A stretch of DNA of 20,652 bases from Limnohabitans sp. (GTDB taxonomy: Bacteria > Pseudomonadota > Gammaproteobacteria > Burkholderiales > Burkholderiaceae_C). Shown here piece by piece: positions 1 through 8,927 of the stretch (its first letter is position 1; each line of letters begins with the position of its first letter). The stretch covers positions 1 through 20,652 of the forward strand of contig JAKFXJ010000127.1 in the NCBI GenBank assembly GCA_021731425.1, written 5' to 3'. The translations under genes and the position numbers were made by a program. The notes under the pieces were generated by a model. It saw only the letters and a list, made by a program, of their open reading frames with translations, made no database searches and was not told the origin of the DNA.

Positions 1-1
1 C

Positions 2-67
2 AGCAGCGCTCCTGCTGCAAGCACTCGGTCCAACAAAGCCCAACCGGCCCCTGCTGCCGCGCCTTGA
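2..67 (+). CDS. C-terminal end of a small lipoprotein, probably LptM (partial)
   Basis: Frame 2 is open from the window edge to a TGA at 65-67 and encodes about 21 residues rich in Ala, Pro, Ser and Gln, ending in PAPAAAP. Such a tail is typical of the small outer-membrane lipoprotein LptM (formerly YifL), which helps the LPS translocon LptDE mature and whose gene often sits directly before lysA in betaproteobacteria. The lipobox lies outside the window, so the call rests on composition and on the position 78 bases ahead of lysA. It could also be a chance open frame. Confidence 0.45.
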   Translation, partial: SSAPAASTRSNKAQPAPAAAP

Positions 68-145
68 GATCGACACACGCCCAGCGCCAAGCCCTGTTCA
101 CACCCGCCTTTTTGTTGCCCCCATTTACTTCCCACTTTTCAAGCC

Positions 146-1423
<1,278 letters not shown>

Positions 1424-1438
1424 AATGCAAAGGCGCCC

Positions 1439-1463
1439 GTCAAACGCCAGCCCAGCGTTTGAC
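1439..1463. terminator. Hairpin between convergent lysA and msrQ
   Basis: A perfect 9-bp inverted repeat (GTCAAACGC and GCGTTTGAC) with a 7-base loop lies in the 46-base gap between the two convergent stops. It is well placed to end transcription from both sides, but neither strand has a T run after the stem, so it is not a textbook intrinsic terminator. It may instead protect 3' ends. Confidence 0.4.
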
Positions 1464-1469
1464 AGGTGT

Positions 1470-2072
1470 TCAGGGTCGCCGTGCTGAGCGCCGCAGCAAA
1501 CGCCAGCCCAGCAAAACCACTAGGATGCCCGCATAGACCAGCACCTCGGCAAAGTCCTGTTTGCCCGCCCTCATCCACCAAAAGTGGAGCACTGCGAGCA
1601 CAGCCACACCATAAACGCCACGGTGCAGCATTTGCCAGCGCTTACCCCCCAGCCAGCGCACGGCCCGGTTGAAAGAGGTGGCGGCCAGCGCCCACAAAAT
1701 CACAAAGGCGCTGAAACCCAACCAGATGAAGGGGCGCTTGAGGACGTCTTGCAGCGTGTCGGCCGGATCAAAGCCCATATCGAACCAGACATAACACAAC
1801 ATGTGCAAACTGGCATAGCCAAACACCAGCAAGCCCAGTAGGCGCCGAAAACGCAGCAACTCGGGCCAGCCCAGCCAAGTGCGCAAAGGGGTCACGGCCA
1901 GCACCACACACAGGCTGCGCAGTGTCCAGTCGCCGGTGGCACGGATCAGGGCTTCAGCGGGGTTGGGGCCGAGTTGGTCCAACAGGGTTTGCGCCAGCAA
2001 CCAGGCCCAGGGCATACAGCCGAGCACCAGCAAAACCCACCAAGCGGCGGGGTGACGCAGCGCCTGCCTCAT
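1470..2072 (-). CDS. msrQ: MsrQ, membrane haem subunit of the MsrPQ methionine sulfoxide reductase
   Basis: MsrQ (formerly YedZ) is an inner-membrane b-haem protein that passes electrons from the respiratory chain or flavin to periplasmic MsrP. The 200-residue product has about six hydrophobic segments of the ferric-reductase-like fold. Histidines suited to haem binding are at H90 (ASLHMLCY), H150 (WQMLHRGVYG) and H163 (AVLHFWW). The Arg-rich C-terminus (RLLRRSARRP) suits a cytoplasmic end. It starts 27 bases after the msrP stop with a Shine-Dalgarno sequence (TTGAGGAC) close to the ATG, so the two are almost certainly co-transcribed. Length and motifs are normal. Confidence 0.93.
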   Translation of the reverse strand: MRQALRHPAAWWVLLVLGCMPWAWLLAQTLLDQLGPNPAEALIRATGDWTLRSLCVVLAVTPLRTWLGWPELLRFRRLLGLLVFGYASLHMLCYVWFDMGFDPADTLQDVLKRPFIWLGFSAFVILWALAATSFNRAVRWLGGKRWQMLHRGVYGVAVLAVLHFWWMRAGKQDFAEVLVYAGILVVLLGWRLLRRSARRP

Positions 2073-2099
2073 GTCCTCAAGACTTTTCCCACAACGGCA

Positions 2100-3095
2100 T
2101 CAGAAGAACTTTTTCAAGTCCATGCCTGCGTACAGCTGACCCACCTGTGGCTCGTAGCCGTTGAACATCAGTGTTTTGCGCTTTTTGGCCAACAAACCGT
2201 CTTCGCCAATGCGCCGCTCGGTGGCCTGGCTCCAACGCGGGTGGTCCACATTCGGGTTCACATTGGAATAAAAACCGTATTCTTGCGGCGCGGATTTCTC
2301 CCAAGACGTGACTGGCTGCTTGTCAGTGAAACGGATCTTGACCAAGCTCTTACCGCTCTTGAAGCCGTATTTCCAAGGCACCACCAAACGCAGCGGCGCA
2401 CCGTTTTGTTTGGGCATGACCTCGCCATACATGCCAAAAGCCAGCAGGGTCAGCGGGTGCATGGCTTCGTCCATGCGCAGCGCTTCCACATAGGGCCAGT
2501 CCAGCACACTGGAGCGCAAACCCGGCATGGTCTTGGGATCAGCCTGGGTCACAAACTCCACAAACTTGGCGCCCGGCAGGGGCTCCACACGCCGGATCAG
2601 GTCGGCCATGGAATAGCCCACCCATGGGATCACCATCGACCAGCCTTCCACACAGCGCAAGCGGTAGATGCGCTCTTCCATGGCGCTCCATTTCATGAGG
2701 TCTTCCAGGTTCACGCGGGCAGGCTTCTTGACCAGACCCTCGATCTCCACACTCCAAGGATCGGTCTTGAGGGTGTGGGCCCGCTTGACGGGATCGCCCT
2801 TGTCGGTGCCGAATTCATAAAAGTTGTTGTAGGTGGTGGCGTCTTTGTAGGGTGTGGGTTTGTCCATCACCATGGCGCCGCTCAGCTTGGAGGGCACCGA
2901 GGGCAGCGCTGGCAATTGCCCAGGCCTTGCCATTTGAGCTTGCGCATCGCGCAGAGCCCAAGCCGACAAAGCCAATCCCGCAGAACCGGCGGCCAGCTGT
3001 CTCATCAAGTCTCGGCGGGATTGGTACGCCGCTTGACTGGTGATGTCGCTGGGTACAGGATGTAAAAATCCAGAGGATGAAGAACGGATGATCAT
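2100..3095 (-). CDS. msrP: MsrP, periplasmic methionine sulfoxide reductase catalytic subunit
   Basis: MsrP (YedY) is a molybdopterin enzyme that reduces methionine sulfoxide in periplasmic proteins. I start it at the ATG at 3095 (331 residues) because a twin-arginine signal follows (SRRDLMRQL, arginines 27-28, then a hydrophobic stretch and an Ala-rich cleavage region to about residue 53). An in-frame ATG at 3224 would add 43 residues ahead of the Tat signal and is unlikely. The oxidoreductase molybdopterin domain covers about 110-310. The molybdenum-ligand cysteine is C148 in [24 protein letters not shown] and the [20 protein letters not shown] stretch match the family. It is the first gene of an msrPQ operon. 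Confidence 0.94.
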   Translation of the reverse strand: MIIRSSSSGFLHPVPSDITSQAAYQSRRDLMRQLAAGSAGLALSAWALRDAQAQMARPGQLPALPSVPSKLSGAMVMDKPTPYKDATTYNNFYEFGTDKGDPVKRAHTLKTDPWSVEIEGLVKKPARVNLEDLMKWSAMEERIYRLRCVEGWSMVIPWVGYSMADLIRRVEPLPGAKFVEFVTQADPKTMPGLRSSVLDWPYVEALRMDEAMHPLTLLAFGMYGEVMPKQNGAPLRLVVPWKYGFKSGKSLVKIRFTDKQPVTSWEKSAPQEYGFYSNVNPNVDHPRWSQATERRIGEDGLLAKKRKTLMFNGYEPQVGQLYAGMDLKKFF

Positions 3096-3123
3096 GGGAT
3101 AGGCCTGCTGGTGAAATGTCGCT

Positions 3124-3190
3124 CGTTCATTGTGAACGGTCTTGATCACTTTTGCACAAAGGGGCCAAACACCTTGCAACAAGATGCAAG
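3124..3190. promoter_or_regulatory. Two inverted repeats upstream of msrP
   Basis: The 227-base gap between divergent msrP and the response regulator holds two exact dyads near msrP: CGTTCA-TTG-TGAACG at 3124-3138 and CTTGCA-ACAAGA-TGCAAG at 3173-3190. The first lies 29-43 bases ahead of the msrP ATG, where it could overlap a promoter (a CACAAT-like -10 is inside it on the minus strand, without a convincing -35). They are candidate operators only; no known factor is recognised. Confidence 0.3.
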
Positions 3191-3291
3191 CACGGCAAAT
3201 GCCTCGGCTGACGCGCAGCGGCATTGGATCTCGCTGAGAAGCAGACGGCTCCAGCGCCTGAGCCAGACGCCAAGTCCCTTCATCTGTCGTT

Positions 3292-3309
3292 AAAATGAAA
3301 TTTCATTTT
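3292..3309. promoter_or_regulatory. 18-bp perfect AT-rich palindrome before the response regulator
   Basis: The arms AAAATGAAA and TTTCATTTT meet with no spacer and form an exact 18-bp palindrome. It ends three bases before the Shine-Dalgarno GAGGA (3313-3317) of the response regulator. The embedded TAAAAT (3291-3296) could serve as a -10 box, but no good -35 is seen. It would suit a dimeric repressor site or a small RNA hairpin at the 5' end. Confidence 0.35.
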
Positions 3310-3322
3310 TTCGAGGACTAAA

Positions 3323-3706
3323 TTGAGCCAAGCCCTGATCGAAGTCGTCGATGACGATACAGACATCCGGCACATGTTGCAGCTGGTTCTGGAGGCGCGT
3401 GGCTTCAAGGTCCGCACCCATGACGGTGCCCACGCTTATCTGAGTGCAGCGCCGGTGACCGAGCGACGGGTCATGTTGCTCGATGTGCGCATGCCCAACA
3501 TGACGGGTGTTGAATTGCAGGCCCAGATGGTCAAAACAGGGGACCCAACCCCTGTCATTTTCATGAGTGGCGAGAGCCTGCCCCAAGACACCATGGCGGC
3601 CCAGCAATCGAACGCGGTCACTTTTTTGTGGAAACCCTTCAGGACCGAGGACCTGCTCAACGCGGTGGCCCAAGGCCTGGCTTTGTACGACCAGCAGTCC
3701 CACTGA
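3323..3706 (+). CDS. Stand-alone receiver-domain response regulator
   Basis: The 127-residue product is a single REC domain with no output domain. The acidic pocket is D10-D12 (VVDDDTD), the phospho-acceptor is D54 (LLDVRMPNMTG), the switch serine is S82 (IFMSG) and the conserved lysine is K104 (FLWKPF). The DVRMPxMTGxELQ pattern resembles FixJ-type receivers. The start is TTG, chosen because a good Shine-Dalgarno sequence (GAGGA) sits six bases upstream and the REC fold begins at once. Such proteins act through protein contacts or as phosphorelay shuttles. No histidine kinase is nearby, so the partner is unknown. It diverges from msrP and converges on ccsB. Confidence 0.85.
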   Translation: MSQALIEVVDDDTDIRHMLQLVLEARGFKVRTHDGAHAYLSAAPVTERRVMLLDVRMPNMTGVELQAQMVKTGDPTPVIFMSGESLPQDTMAAQQSNAVTFLWKPFRTEDLLNAVAQGLALYDQQSH

Positions 3707-3748
3707 TCGCCCAGGGCTTTGCACTCTGCAGGGGCTTGCCCCCCGGGC

Positions 3749-5059
3749 TTACAGGGTACCGTAGCTGTGCAAGCCGCTCAGGAACATGTTGACCCCCAAG
3801 AAGGCAAAGGTCGTTATGCCCAAGCCCACCAAGGCCCACCAAGCGGCCACGGTGCCGCGCAAGCCCTTCATGAGGCGCATGTGCAGCCAGGCGGCATAGT
3901 TGAGCCACACGATCAGGGCCCAGGTCTCTTTCGGGTCCCAGCTCCAGTAGCCGCCCCAAGCCTCGGCCGCCCACAAGGCGCCCAGCACGGTGGCAATGGT
4001 GAAAAAGGCAAAGCCCACAGCGATGGATTTGTACATCACATCGTCGAGGATTTCGAACGAGGGCAGTCGCTCGGCGATGCGACGGCGGCCCAGCAAAATG
4101 CCCGCCACAATGAAGGCAGAGATCCCGAAATAAACCATCCAGTAGCTGCTGGTCTGGTCGTTGGCCGATTGGCGGAACACCACCGGCTCAAAGCACAACA
4201 CAATGCCCAGCAGCCACAAAGGCGCCAGCTTGTACCAGCGCGTCTCGGTCGCTTGCTGCTTGATCAGGTAAGCAAAGGCCACCATGGCGGCCAGGGCGAA
4301 GGTGCCGTAGCCAATGAAGTTGGCCGGGACATGGATCTTCATCCACCAGCTTTTGAGTGCAGGCACCAGGGGCTGGATTTCATGCGCCTCCCGCACCAGC
4401 GTGTACCAGAGCAAAAAGCCCACTGCTGCGCTGACCACCAACATCACAAACGCACCCAAAGCGCGGGTTTTGTACTGCGCTTCGTAATACAAATAGAAAG
4501 CCGCTGTCATCCAGCAGAACATCACAAAAACTTCGTACAGGTTGCTCACCGGAATGTGGCCAATGTCCGGGCCTAATTGGTGGCTTTCATACCAACGCAC
4601 CAAGGTGCCGATCAGGGCCAAGCCCACCGCCACCCAAGCCATGCGTGAACCCAAAGATTCCATCGCATCGGCCTGACCACGGATGAACACACCCGCCCAG
4701 TAAAAGACGGTGCTGATGAAAAACAGCATGCTCATCCACAGGATGGCCGATTGGCTGGAGAGGAAATACTTGAGCAAGAACACCTGCTCGGACCGTGCCA
4801 GATCACCTTGGTAAAGGTAAATGGCCAGCAGCGACAGGCCTGTGACCACCAGCATCAAGGTCCGCAGCGGCCGCCAGAACCAGGCCAGCCAGATCACCGC
4901 TGGCAAACTGCCGATCAGGATGGCCTGCTCGTACACATCCATCGCCTGCTGGTACCGGGTGAAGGTGAACACCGTGCCAAGCAGCGCCAGCAGGGCAAAG
5001 CCCCAGTCAAAGGCCGTGCGGCTGGAGAAATAACCTGGATTCAAAGTGACAGTCGTCAT
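3749..5059 (-). CDS. ccsB: Cytochrome c biogenesis protein CcsB/CcsA (System II haem channel)
   Basis: This integral membrane protein of the haem-handling family (ResC in Bacillus, CcsA in chloroplasts) brings haem to the outer face of the membrane and, with ResB, attaches it to apocytochromes c. It has 436 residues and many hydrophobic segments. The WWD signature WGGYWSWDPKETW is at about 368-380, flanked by conserved haem-ligand histidine regions (KIHVPANF before it and WLHMRL, H393, after it). The first four bases overlap the end of resB (ATGA), a sign of translational coupling. CcsB and CcsA are used for the same family in different organisms. Confidence 0.93.
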   Translation of the reverse strand: MTTVTLNPGYFSSRTAFDWGFALLALLGTVFTFTRYQQAMDVYEQAILIGSLPAVIWLAWFWRPLRTLMLVVTGLSLLAIYLYQGDLARSEQVFLLKYFLSSQSAILWMSMLFFISTVFYWAGVFIRGQADAMESLGSRMAWVAVGLALIGTLVRWYESHQLGPDIGHIPVSNLYEVFVMFCWMTAAFYLYYEAQYKTRALGAFVMLVVSAAVGFLLWYTLVREAHEIQPLVPALKSWWMKIHVPANFIGYGTFALAAMVAFAYLIKQQATETRWYKLAPLWLLGIVLCFEPVVFRQSANDQTSSYWMVYFGISAFIVAGILLGRRRIAERLPSFEILDDVMYKSIAVGFAFFTIATVLGALWAAEAWGGYWSWDPKETWALIVWLNYAAWLHMRLMKGLRGTVAAWWALVGLGITTFAFLGVNMFLSGLHSYGTL

Positions 5060-7182
5060 GGTGTTTTCTCGGAGCGGCCCAGCAAGCGGGCACTCAGTTG
5101 GTCAAATTCACGGTCTACATCCATGGTCTTGCGGTTGGACGACAAGGCCACGCTCGCTTGGGCACCATCGCCTTGTGGCGAGAGCCAAACCCACAAGCGA
5201 CGATCCCGAACATACAGCATTGCAAAAATACCCAAGATCAAAAGGGCACAGCCGAGGTAAACGATGGACTGGCCTGGCGCCCTGGCCACTTGGAATACGC
5301 TCGCTTGCACCTGCTTGAAGTCCTTCAGCAAAAACGTCATGGGTGCGGGGTAAAACGGCGCATCAGACAGCGCCAGCACCGCCTGCGACATGAAGCCCTG
5401 AACCTGGTCAGCAGGCAGCGGCTTGGCCCCGGCTTGTTCACGGGCCACAGCATCGAGTTCAAACAAAGCGCCATTCAAAATGCGCACAAACATCTCACCT
5501 GCGCGAGGACGCTCGGCCTCAGGCACATTCGATTCCAGAAAATCAGCCAAAGCCTGCAGGCCCGAGACGGTTTTGCCCTGCACCTGTTCCATGCCAGCAA
5601 ACAGGCCCAGCGAACGCGCAGCCGAATCGGCCAATTGGCGGGTCAACTCGGGCCGCTGAGGGTCTACCGCTTTTCGGGCATAACGCTGTACTGCCCGATC
5701 GCGCAACTCGGGTGTTTCCAAGGCAGCACGCAGGCGAATGAAGCCGGTCAGCTCGCCGTTTTCGTCAGCAGGGGGGCGCAGGTAGCGGTAAGGCTCACTG
5801 GGCGTCTCGCGCATGCCGAGCAAGAACACAGGCACGCCGTCACCCGCGTCCACGGGCAGCATGTAGTTGTTGTACTCACGGGCTTGACCGGCCGCGTCCC
5901 GCAGCTTGTAGCTCACGCTCGGGCCCACGTTGCGCAGTTCTTTGGTCTTGGTGGTCTTGTGGCCCGCACCCAAGCGCTCATCAATGGCGTTGCGCAAATC
6001 GACCTTGCGTACATCCACCGCGGTGCCCTCGGGGCCTGCGCCACCGGACATGTTTTCCACGTTGATCACGCGCAGCCCGGTGAACTCCAGGCTCATTTTT
6101 TCATTGCCATTGGTCAGGTCGGTGCTGCCACCAATGGTGCCCTCCACCTCAAAAGACTTGGTGGCTGCCGACATGGGCACGGCTTGCAGCTTGACGCTGG
6201 AGCCGCCATCGTCAAAGCTGGACTGGTAAATGTTGATGCCCTTGAAGCTCGCCGGGTGGTTCACCTCGACGCGTGCTTCACGCTTCTCGCCCGTGGCCTT
6301 GTCGTGGATGATGATGTCGCTGGCAAACAACTTGGGCATGCCGGTCGAGTAGTACTCAACGATGAACTTTTTCAGCTCGATGACAAAGGGCAGGTCTTGC
6401 AGCAAGATGCCATTGGACTGGTTCAGGATGGCAGTACCCGAAGCCGTGTCTTCGGCCACCAGCAAGTTGGCGCGGAAGGCCGGATTGCGATCGGACAAAC
6501 GGTGCTGCGCTGGCACATCCGCAATCAGGCCACCACCGTTGTAGATTTCCTTGCCACCAAACCACATCTGGGCACGCACCGCCAGGTCGCCATCGAGCAA
6601 ACCGCCCACACACACCAGCACGATGGCCGAGTGCGCCGCGATGTAGCCGATCTTGTTGGCTGCACCCGCCTTGGCGGCCAGCATCCAGCCCTTGCCCGCC
6701 GGGGTGTCGCGCTCTTGCAGCTTGACCTTCCATCCGCCGGTGGCCAACAATGCCCCAAGGCGCTTGGCCGCAGCCTCGGGCGCTTCGTTCAAGTGGCCTT
6801 CGGCCTTGTGGTGGAAGGCCTTGAGGCTTTGCTCGCGGATGTTTTCCTTGTAGTTCTTCAGGTCCACCAGGATCTTGGGCGTGTTGCGGGCGATGCACAA
6901 ACTGGTGCTGACCACCAGGAAGGCCAAAATCAACAGGAACCACCAAGCGCTGTAGACGGTGTTGAGCTTGAGCGTGGCAAACAACTCGGCCCAAAAGGGT
7001 CCGAACTGGTTGATGTAATTGTTGGTGGGCTCGTTTTGCTTGAGCACCGTGCCGATCACCGAGGCGATGCAAATGATCGTCAACAAGGAGATGGCAAACC
7101 GCATGGACGACAGCAACTCGATCACGGCCTGCCCTCGGGGCGAGCTGCGCTCGGAATCAGGGCTGGAAGCAACGGTCGTCAT
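5056..7182 (-). CDS. resB: Cytochrome c biogenesis protein ResB (Ccs1)
   Basis: ResB is the partner of CcsB in System II cytochrome c maturation and is thought to hold reduced apocytochrome for haem attachment. The 708-residue protein has the family layout: hydrophobic segments at about 28-48 (MRFAISLLTIICIASVIGTVL without its last residue), 79-97 and 176-200 (with the IAAHSAIV histidine), a large periplasmic domain to about 640, and a last segment near 650-668 followed by a cytoplasmic tail. GTVLKQNEP is a strong family signature. It is first in a resB-ccsB pair. The ATG has no evident Shine-Dalgarno sequence (CATTTTCCACACCCC precedes it), which is unusual here. A terminator separates it from the cytochrome gene upstream. 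Confidence 0.94.
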   Translation of the reverse strand: MTTVASSPDSERSSPRGQAVIELLSSMRFAISLLTIICIASVIGTVLKQNEPTNNYINQFGPFWAELFATLKLNTVYSAWWFLLILAFLVVSTSLCIARNTPKILVDLKNYKENIREQSLKAFHHKAEGHLNEAPEAAAKRLGALLATGGWKVKLQERDTPAGKGWMLAAKAGAANKIGYIAAHSAIVLVCVGGLLDGDLAVRAQMWFGGKEIYNGGGLIADVPAQHRLSDRNPAFRANLLVAEDTASGTAILNQSNGILLQDLPFVIELKKFIVEYYSTGMPKLFASDIIIHDKATGEKREARVEVNHPASFKGINIYQSSFDDGGSSVKLQAVPMSAATKSFEVEGTIGGSTDLTNGNEKMSLEFTGLRVINVENMSGGAGPEGTAVDVRKVDLRNAIDERLGAGHKTTKTKELRNVGPSVSYKLRDAAGQAREYNNYMLPVDAGDGVPVFLLGMRETPSEPYRYLRPPADENGELTGFIRLRAALETPELRDRAVQRYARKAVDPQRPELTRQLADSAARSLGLFAGMEQVQGKTVSGLQALADFLESNVPEAERPRAGEMFVRILNGALFELDAVAREQAGAKPLPADQVQGFMSQAVLALSDAPFYPAPMTFLLKDFKQVQASVFQVARAPGQSIVYLGCALLILGIFAMLYVRDRRLWVWLSPQGDGAQASVALSSNRKTMDVDREFDQLSARLLGRSEKTP

Positions 7183-7233
7183 GGGGTGTGGAAAATGAAG
7201 CTGATACAGAAAAGGCGGGACAAGGCTCGCCAG

Positions 7234-7264
7234 AAAAAATCAAGGCCGGGAAAACCGGCCTTGA
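7234..7264 (-). terminator. Intrinsic terminator after the cytochrome c4 gene
   Basis: Read on the minus strand, a perfect 10-bp stem (TCAAGGCCGG and CCGGCCTTGA) with a 5-base loop is followed directly by TTTTTT. It lies about 110 bases beyond the cytochrome stop and about 50 bases ahead of the resB start, so resB-ccsB needs its own promoter or partial readthrough. The rest of the gap (7183-7376) shows no gene. Confidence 0.9.
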
Positions 7265-7376
7265 ATCAAGTCATATCAGCCGATGCTGAATTGTGCCGCA
7301 AGGGCATGTGCTTTGGCTTAAATCCCCTGCACGCAGCAGGTCAAGCACTAAACGCCCCTGACAGCTGGATCAGGTT

Positions 7377-8009
7377 TCAGCGCAAACCTGCGATGTAGTC
7401 AGAAACGGCCTTGATTTCGCGGTCGTTCATCTTGGCAGCGACCTGGGTCATTTGCAGGTTGTTCTTGCGAACGCCTTCACGGAACTGGGTCAACTGGGCA
7501 GCGGTGTAGTCGGCGTGCTGACCCGACAAACGGGGGTACTGCGCAGGCATGCCCGCGCCGTTGGGCGAGTGGCAGCTGGCGCATGCAGCGATCTGGCGGT
7601 CAGGAATGCCACCGCGGTAGATGCGCTCGCCCCAGGCCACGGTGTCTTTTTCTTTTGCAAAACCGGGCTTGGCTTGCTTGGAAGCGAGCCAGTAGCTGAT
7701 GTTGCGCATGTCTTCGTTGCTCAGGCCTGCCACCATGCCGCTCATCACGGCGTTGGCGCGTTTGCCCGATTTGAATTCTTGCAATTGCTTGAGCAGGTAT
7801 TCGGGGTGCTGCTGGGCCAGCTTGGGGTTGACGGGCGTACCGGAGTTGCCATCAGCAGCGTGGCAAGCCACACAGGCTGCGCTGTAAATAGCCTCGCCTT
7901 TGGCCAGGTCGGGTTTGGCAGCTTGCGGCGCGGGGCCGGCAGCCAAAGCAGAACCAGCCACAAAAGCGGCCGACAGAGCGGTGATCAAGTAAGAGGAAAT
8001 CGACTTCAT
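7377..8009 (-). CDS. Dihaem cytochrome c4
   Basis: This periplasmic electron carrier usually delivers electrons to terminal oxidases. I start it at the ATG at 8009 (210 residues), where a Sec signal peptide follows at once (cleavage near ALA-AGP, residue 23); an ATG 24 bases upstream would only add eight polar residues. Two c-type domains carry haem motifs CVACH (46-50) and CASCH (143-147). Methionines in the AVMSGMVAGL (89/92) and QVAAKM (194) regions are probable axial ligands. The repeat of two roughly 90-residue halves is typical of cytochrome c4. It needs the ResB/CcsB machinery encoded just downstream. It diverges from engB with an 87-base gap. Confidence 0.92.
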   Translation of the reverse strand: MKSISSYLITALSAAFVAGSALAAGPAPQAAKPDLAKGEAIYSAACVACHAADGNSGTPVNPKLAQQHPEYLLKQLQEFKSGKRANAVMSGMVAGLSNEDMRNISYWLASKQAKPGFAKEKDTVAWGERIYRGGIPDRQIAACASCHSPNGAGMPAQYPRLSGQHADYTAAQLTQFREGVRKNNLQMTQVAAKMNDREIKAVSDYIAGLR

Positions 8010-8024
8010 GGCGTGATCCAAGAG

Positions 8025-8052
8025 TTGGCGCAAAACCCAAGGATTCTACAAT
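8025..8052 (+). promoter_or_regulatory. Predicted sigma70 promoter for engB
   Basis: TTGGCG (8025-8030, 4 of 6 matches to consensus) and TACAAT (8047-8052, 5 of 6) are separated by 16 bases. A start near 8059 would give a leader of about 38 bases before the engB ATG. The site lies in the divergent gap next to the cytochrome c4 gene. Confidence 0.6.
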
Positions 8053-8060
8053 GAGGTCCA

Positions 8061-8076
8061 CGTCAGTTTCCTGACG
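8061..8076 (+). other. Small hairpin in the predicted engB leader
   Basis: CGTCAG and CTGACG form a perfect 6-bp stem with a TTTC loop, starting within a few bases of the predicted transcription start. It could stabilise the 5' end or act as a DNA dyad controlling either divergent gene. Nothing shows which. Confidence 0.35.
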
Positions 8077-8096
8077 ACCCAAGGTATCCCTGATTT

Positions 8097-8876
8097 ATGA
8101 GCTCCCGCCCCCACGTTCGCGTTCCTGCAAGCCCTGCCAAAGCCCCAAAACCCACGCCTGCAGCGGCTTTGACGGCGCCAAATAACCCCGCAGCTGTGAC
8201 GCCCATGGGCTGGATGCACACCGCTCGTTTTTTGACCACTGCCGCGCAGCTGCACCACTTGCCTGCGATGGAAACGCCCGAAATCGCCTTTGTGGGCCGC
8301 TCGAACGCGGGCAAATCCACCTGCATCAACACCCTGACGCAAAAAAAGCAACTGGCCTTTGCTTCCAAAAAACCTGGTCGCACCCAGAACATCAATCTGT
8401 TTGCATTGGGCAAGCAGGGCATCACCGATGCCGTGCTGGCCGATTTGCCCGGTTACGGCTACGCCGCCGTGGCCAAGATGGACAAGCTGCGCTGGCAACA
8501 GGTGATGGCCAACTACTTGGTCAGCCGCGACAACCTGACCGGCATCGTCATGATGTGCGACCCACGTCATGGCTTGACCGAACTCGATGACATCTTGCTC
8601 GAAGTGATCCGTCCCCGCGTCGAAGAAGGCTTGAAGTTCCTGATCATCTTGACCAAGGCCGACAAGCTCACCCGTGCCGAGCAGGCCAAAGCCTTGTCGA
8701 TTGCGCGACTGCAAGCCGGTGGCGGCGAGGTCAAACTCTTTTCGGCCCTGAAAAAGCAAGGCGTGGACGAGGTGGCCCAACTGCTGTGGGACTGGACCCA
8801 CCCGGCTGGTGGCGCAGCAGTCCCTGCACCAAGCACCGAGCCCCCCGAAGAAGAACCCGAAGCCCTGGACGAGTGA
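8097..8876 (+). CDS. engB: Ribosome-assembly GTPase EngB (YihA/YsxC)
   Basis: EngB is a cytoplasmic TRAFAC GTPase needed for late assembly of the large ribosomal subunit. The G domain is complete: G1 is GRSNAGKST (67-75), the G2 threonine region is KKPGRTQNIN, G3 is DLPGYGYA (from D116), G4 is TKAD (186-189) and G5 is near FSALKKQG. The product is 259 residues, against about 200-210 in E. coli. The extra length is an Ala/Pro-rich N-terminus of about 36 residues and an acidic, proline-rich C-terminus. If the true start were the ATG coding for M37 or M40 the N-terminal extension would vanish; the Shine-Dalgarno evidence is weak either way (AAGG 12 bases before the ATG used). Confidence 0.93.
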   Translation: MSSRPHVRVPASPAKAPKPTPAAALTAPNNPAAVTPMGWMHTARFLTTAAQLHHLPAMETPEIAFVGRSNAGKSTCINTLTQKKQLAFASKKPGRTQNINLFALGKQGITDAVLADLPGYGYAAVAKMDKLRWQQVMANYLVSRDNLTGIVMMCDPRHGLTELDDILLEVIRPRVEEGLKFLIILTKADKLTRAEQAKALSIARLQAGGGEVKLFSALKKQGVDEVAQLLWDWTHPAGGAAVPAPSTEPPEEEPEALDE

Positions 8877-8927
8877 GCCTGCGCTGAACACAGCCCCGGA
8901 CCACCGCCCTACAAGGAGTGATCCGCT

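Noticed and set aside
3731..3742. GGGG-CTTG-CCCC as a terminator between the response regulator and ccsB
   Set aside because: The stem is only four pairs and neither strand has a T run after it.
5098..7398. A 766-codon open frame on the plus strand opposite resB
   Set aside because: It mirrors the codon structure of resB, is rich in His, Gln, Arg and Gly without domain motifs, and the opposite strand encodes a clear ResB. It is an antisense shadow of GC-rich coding DNA.
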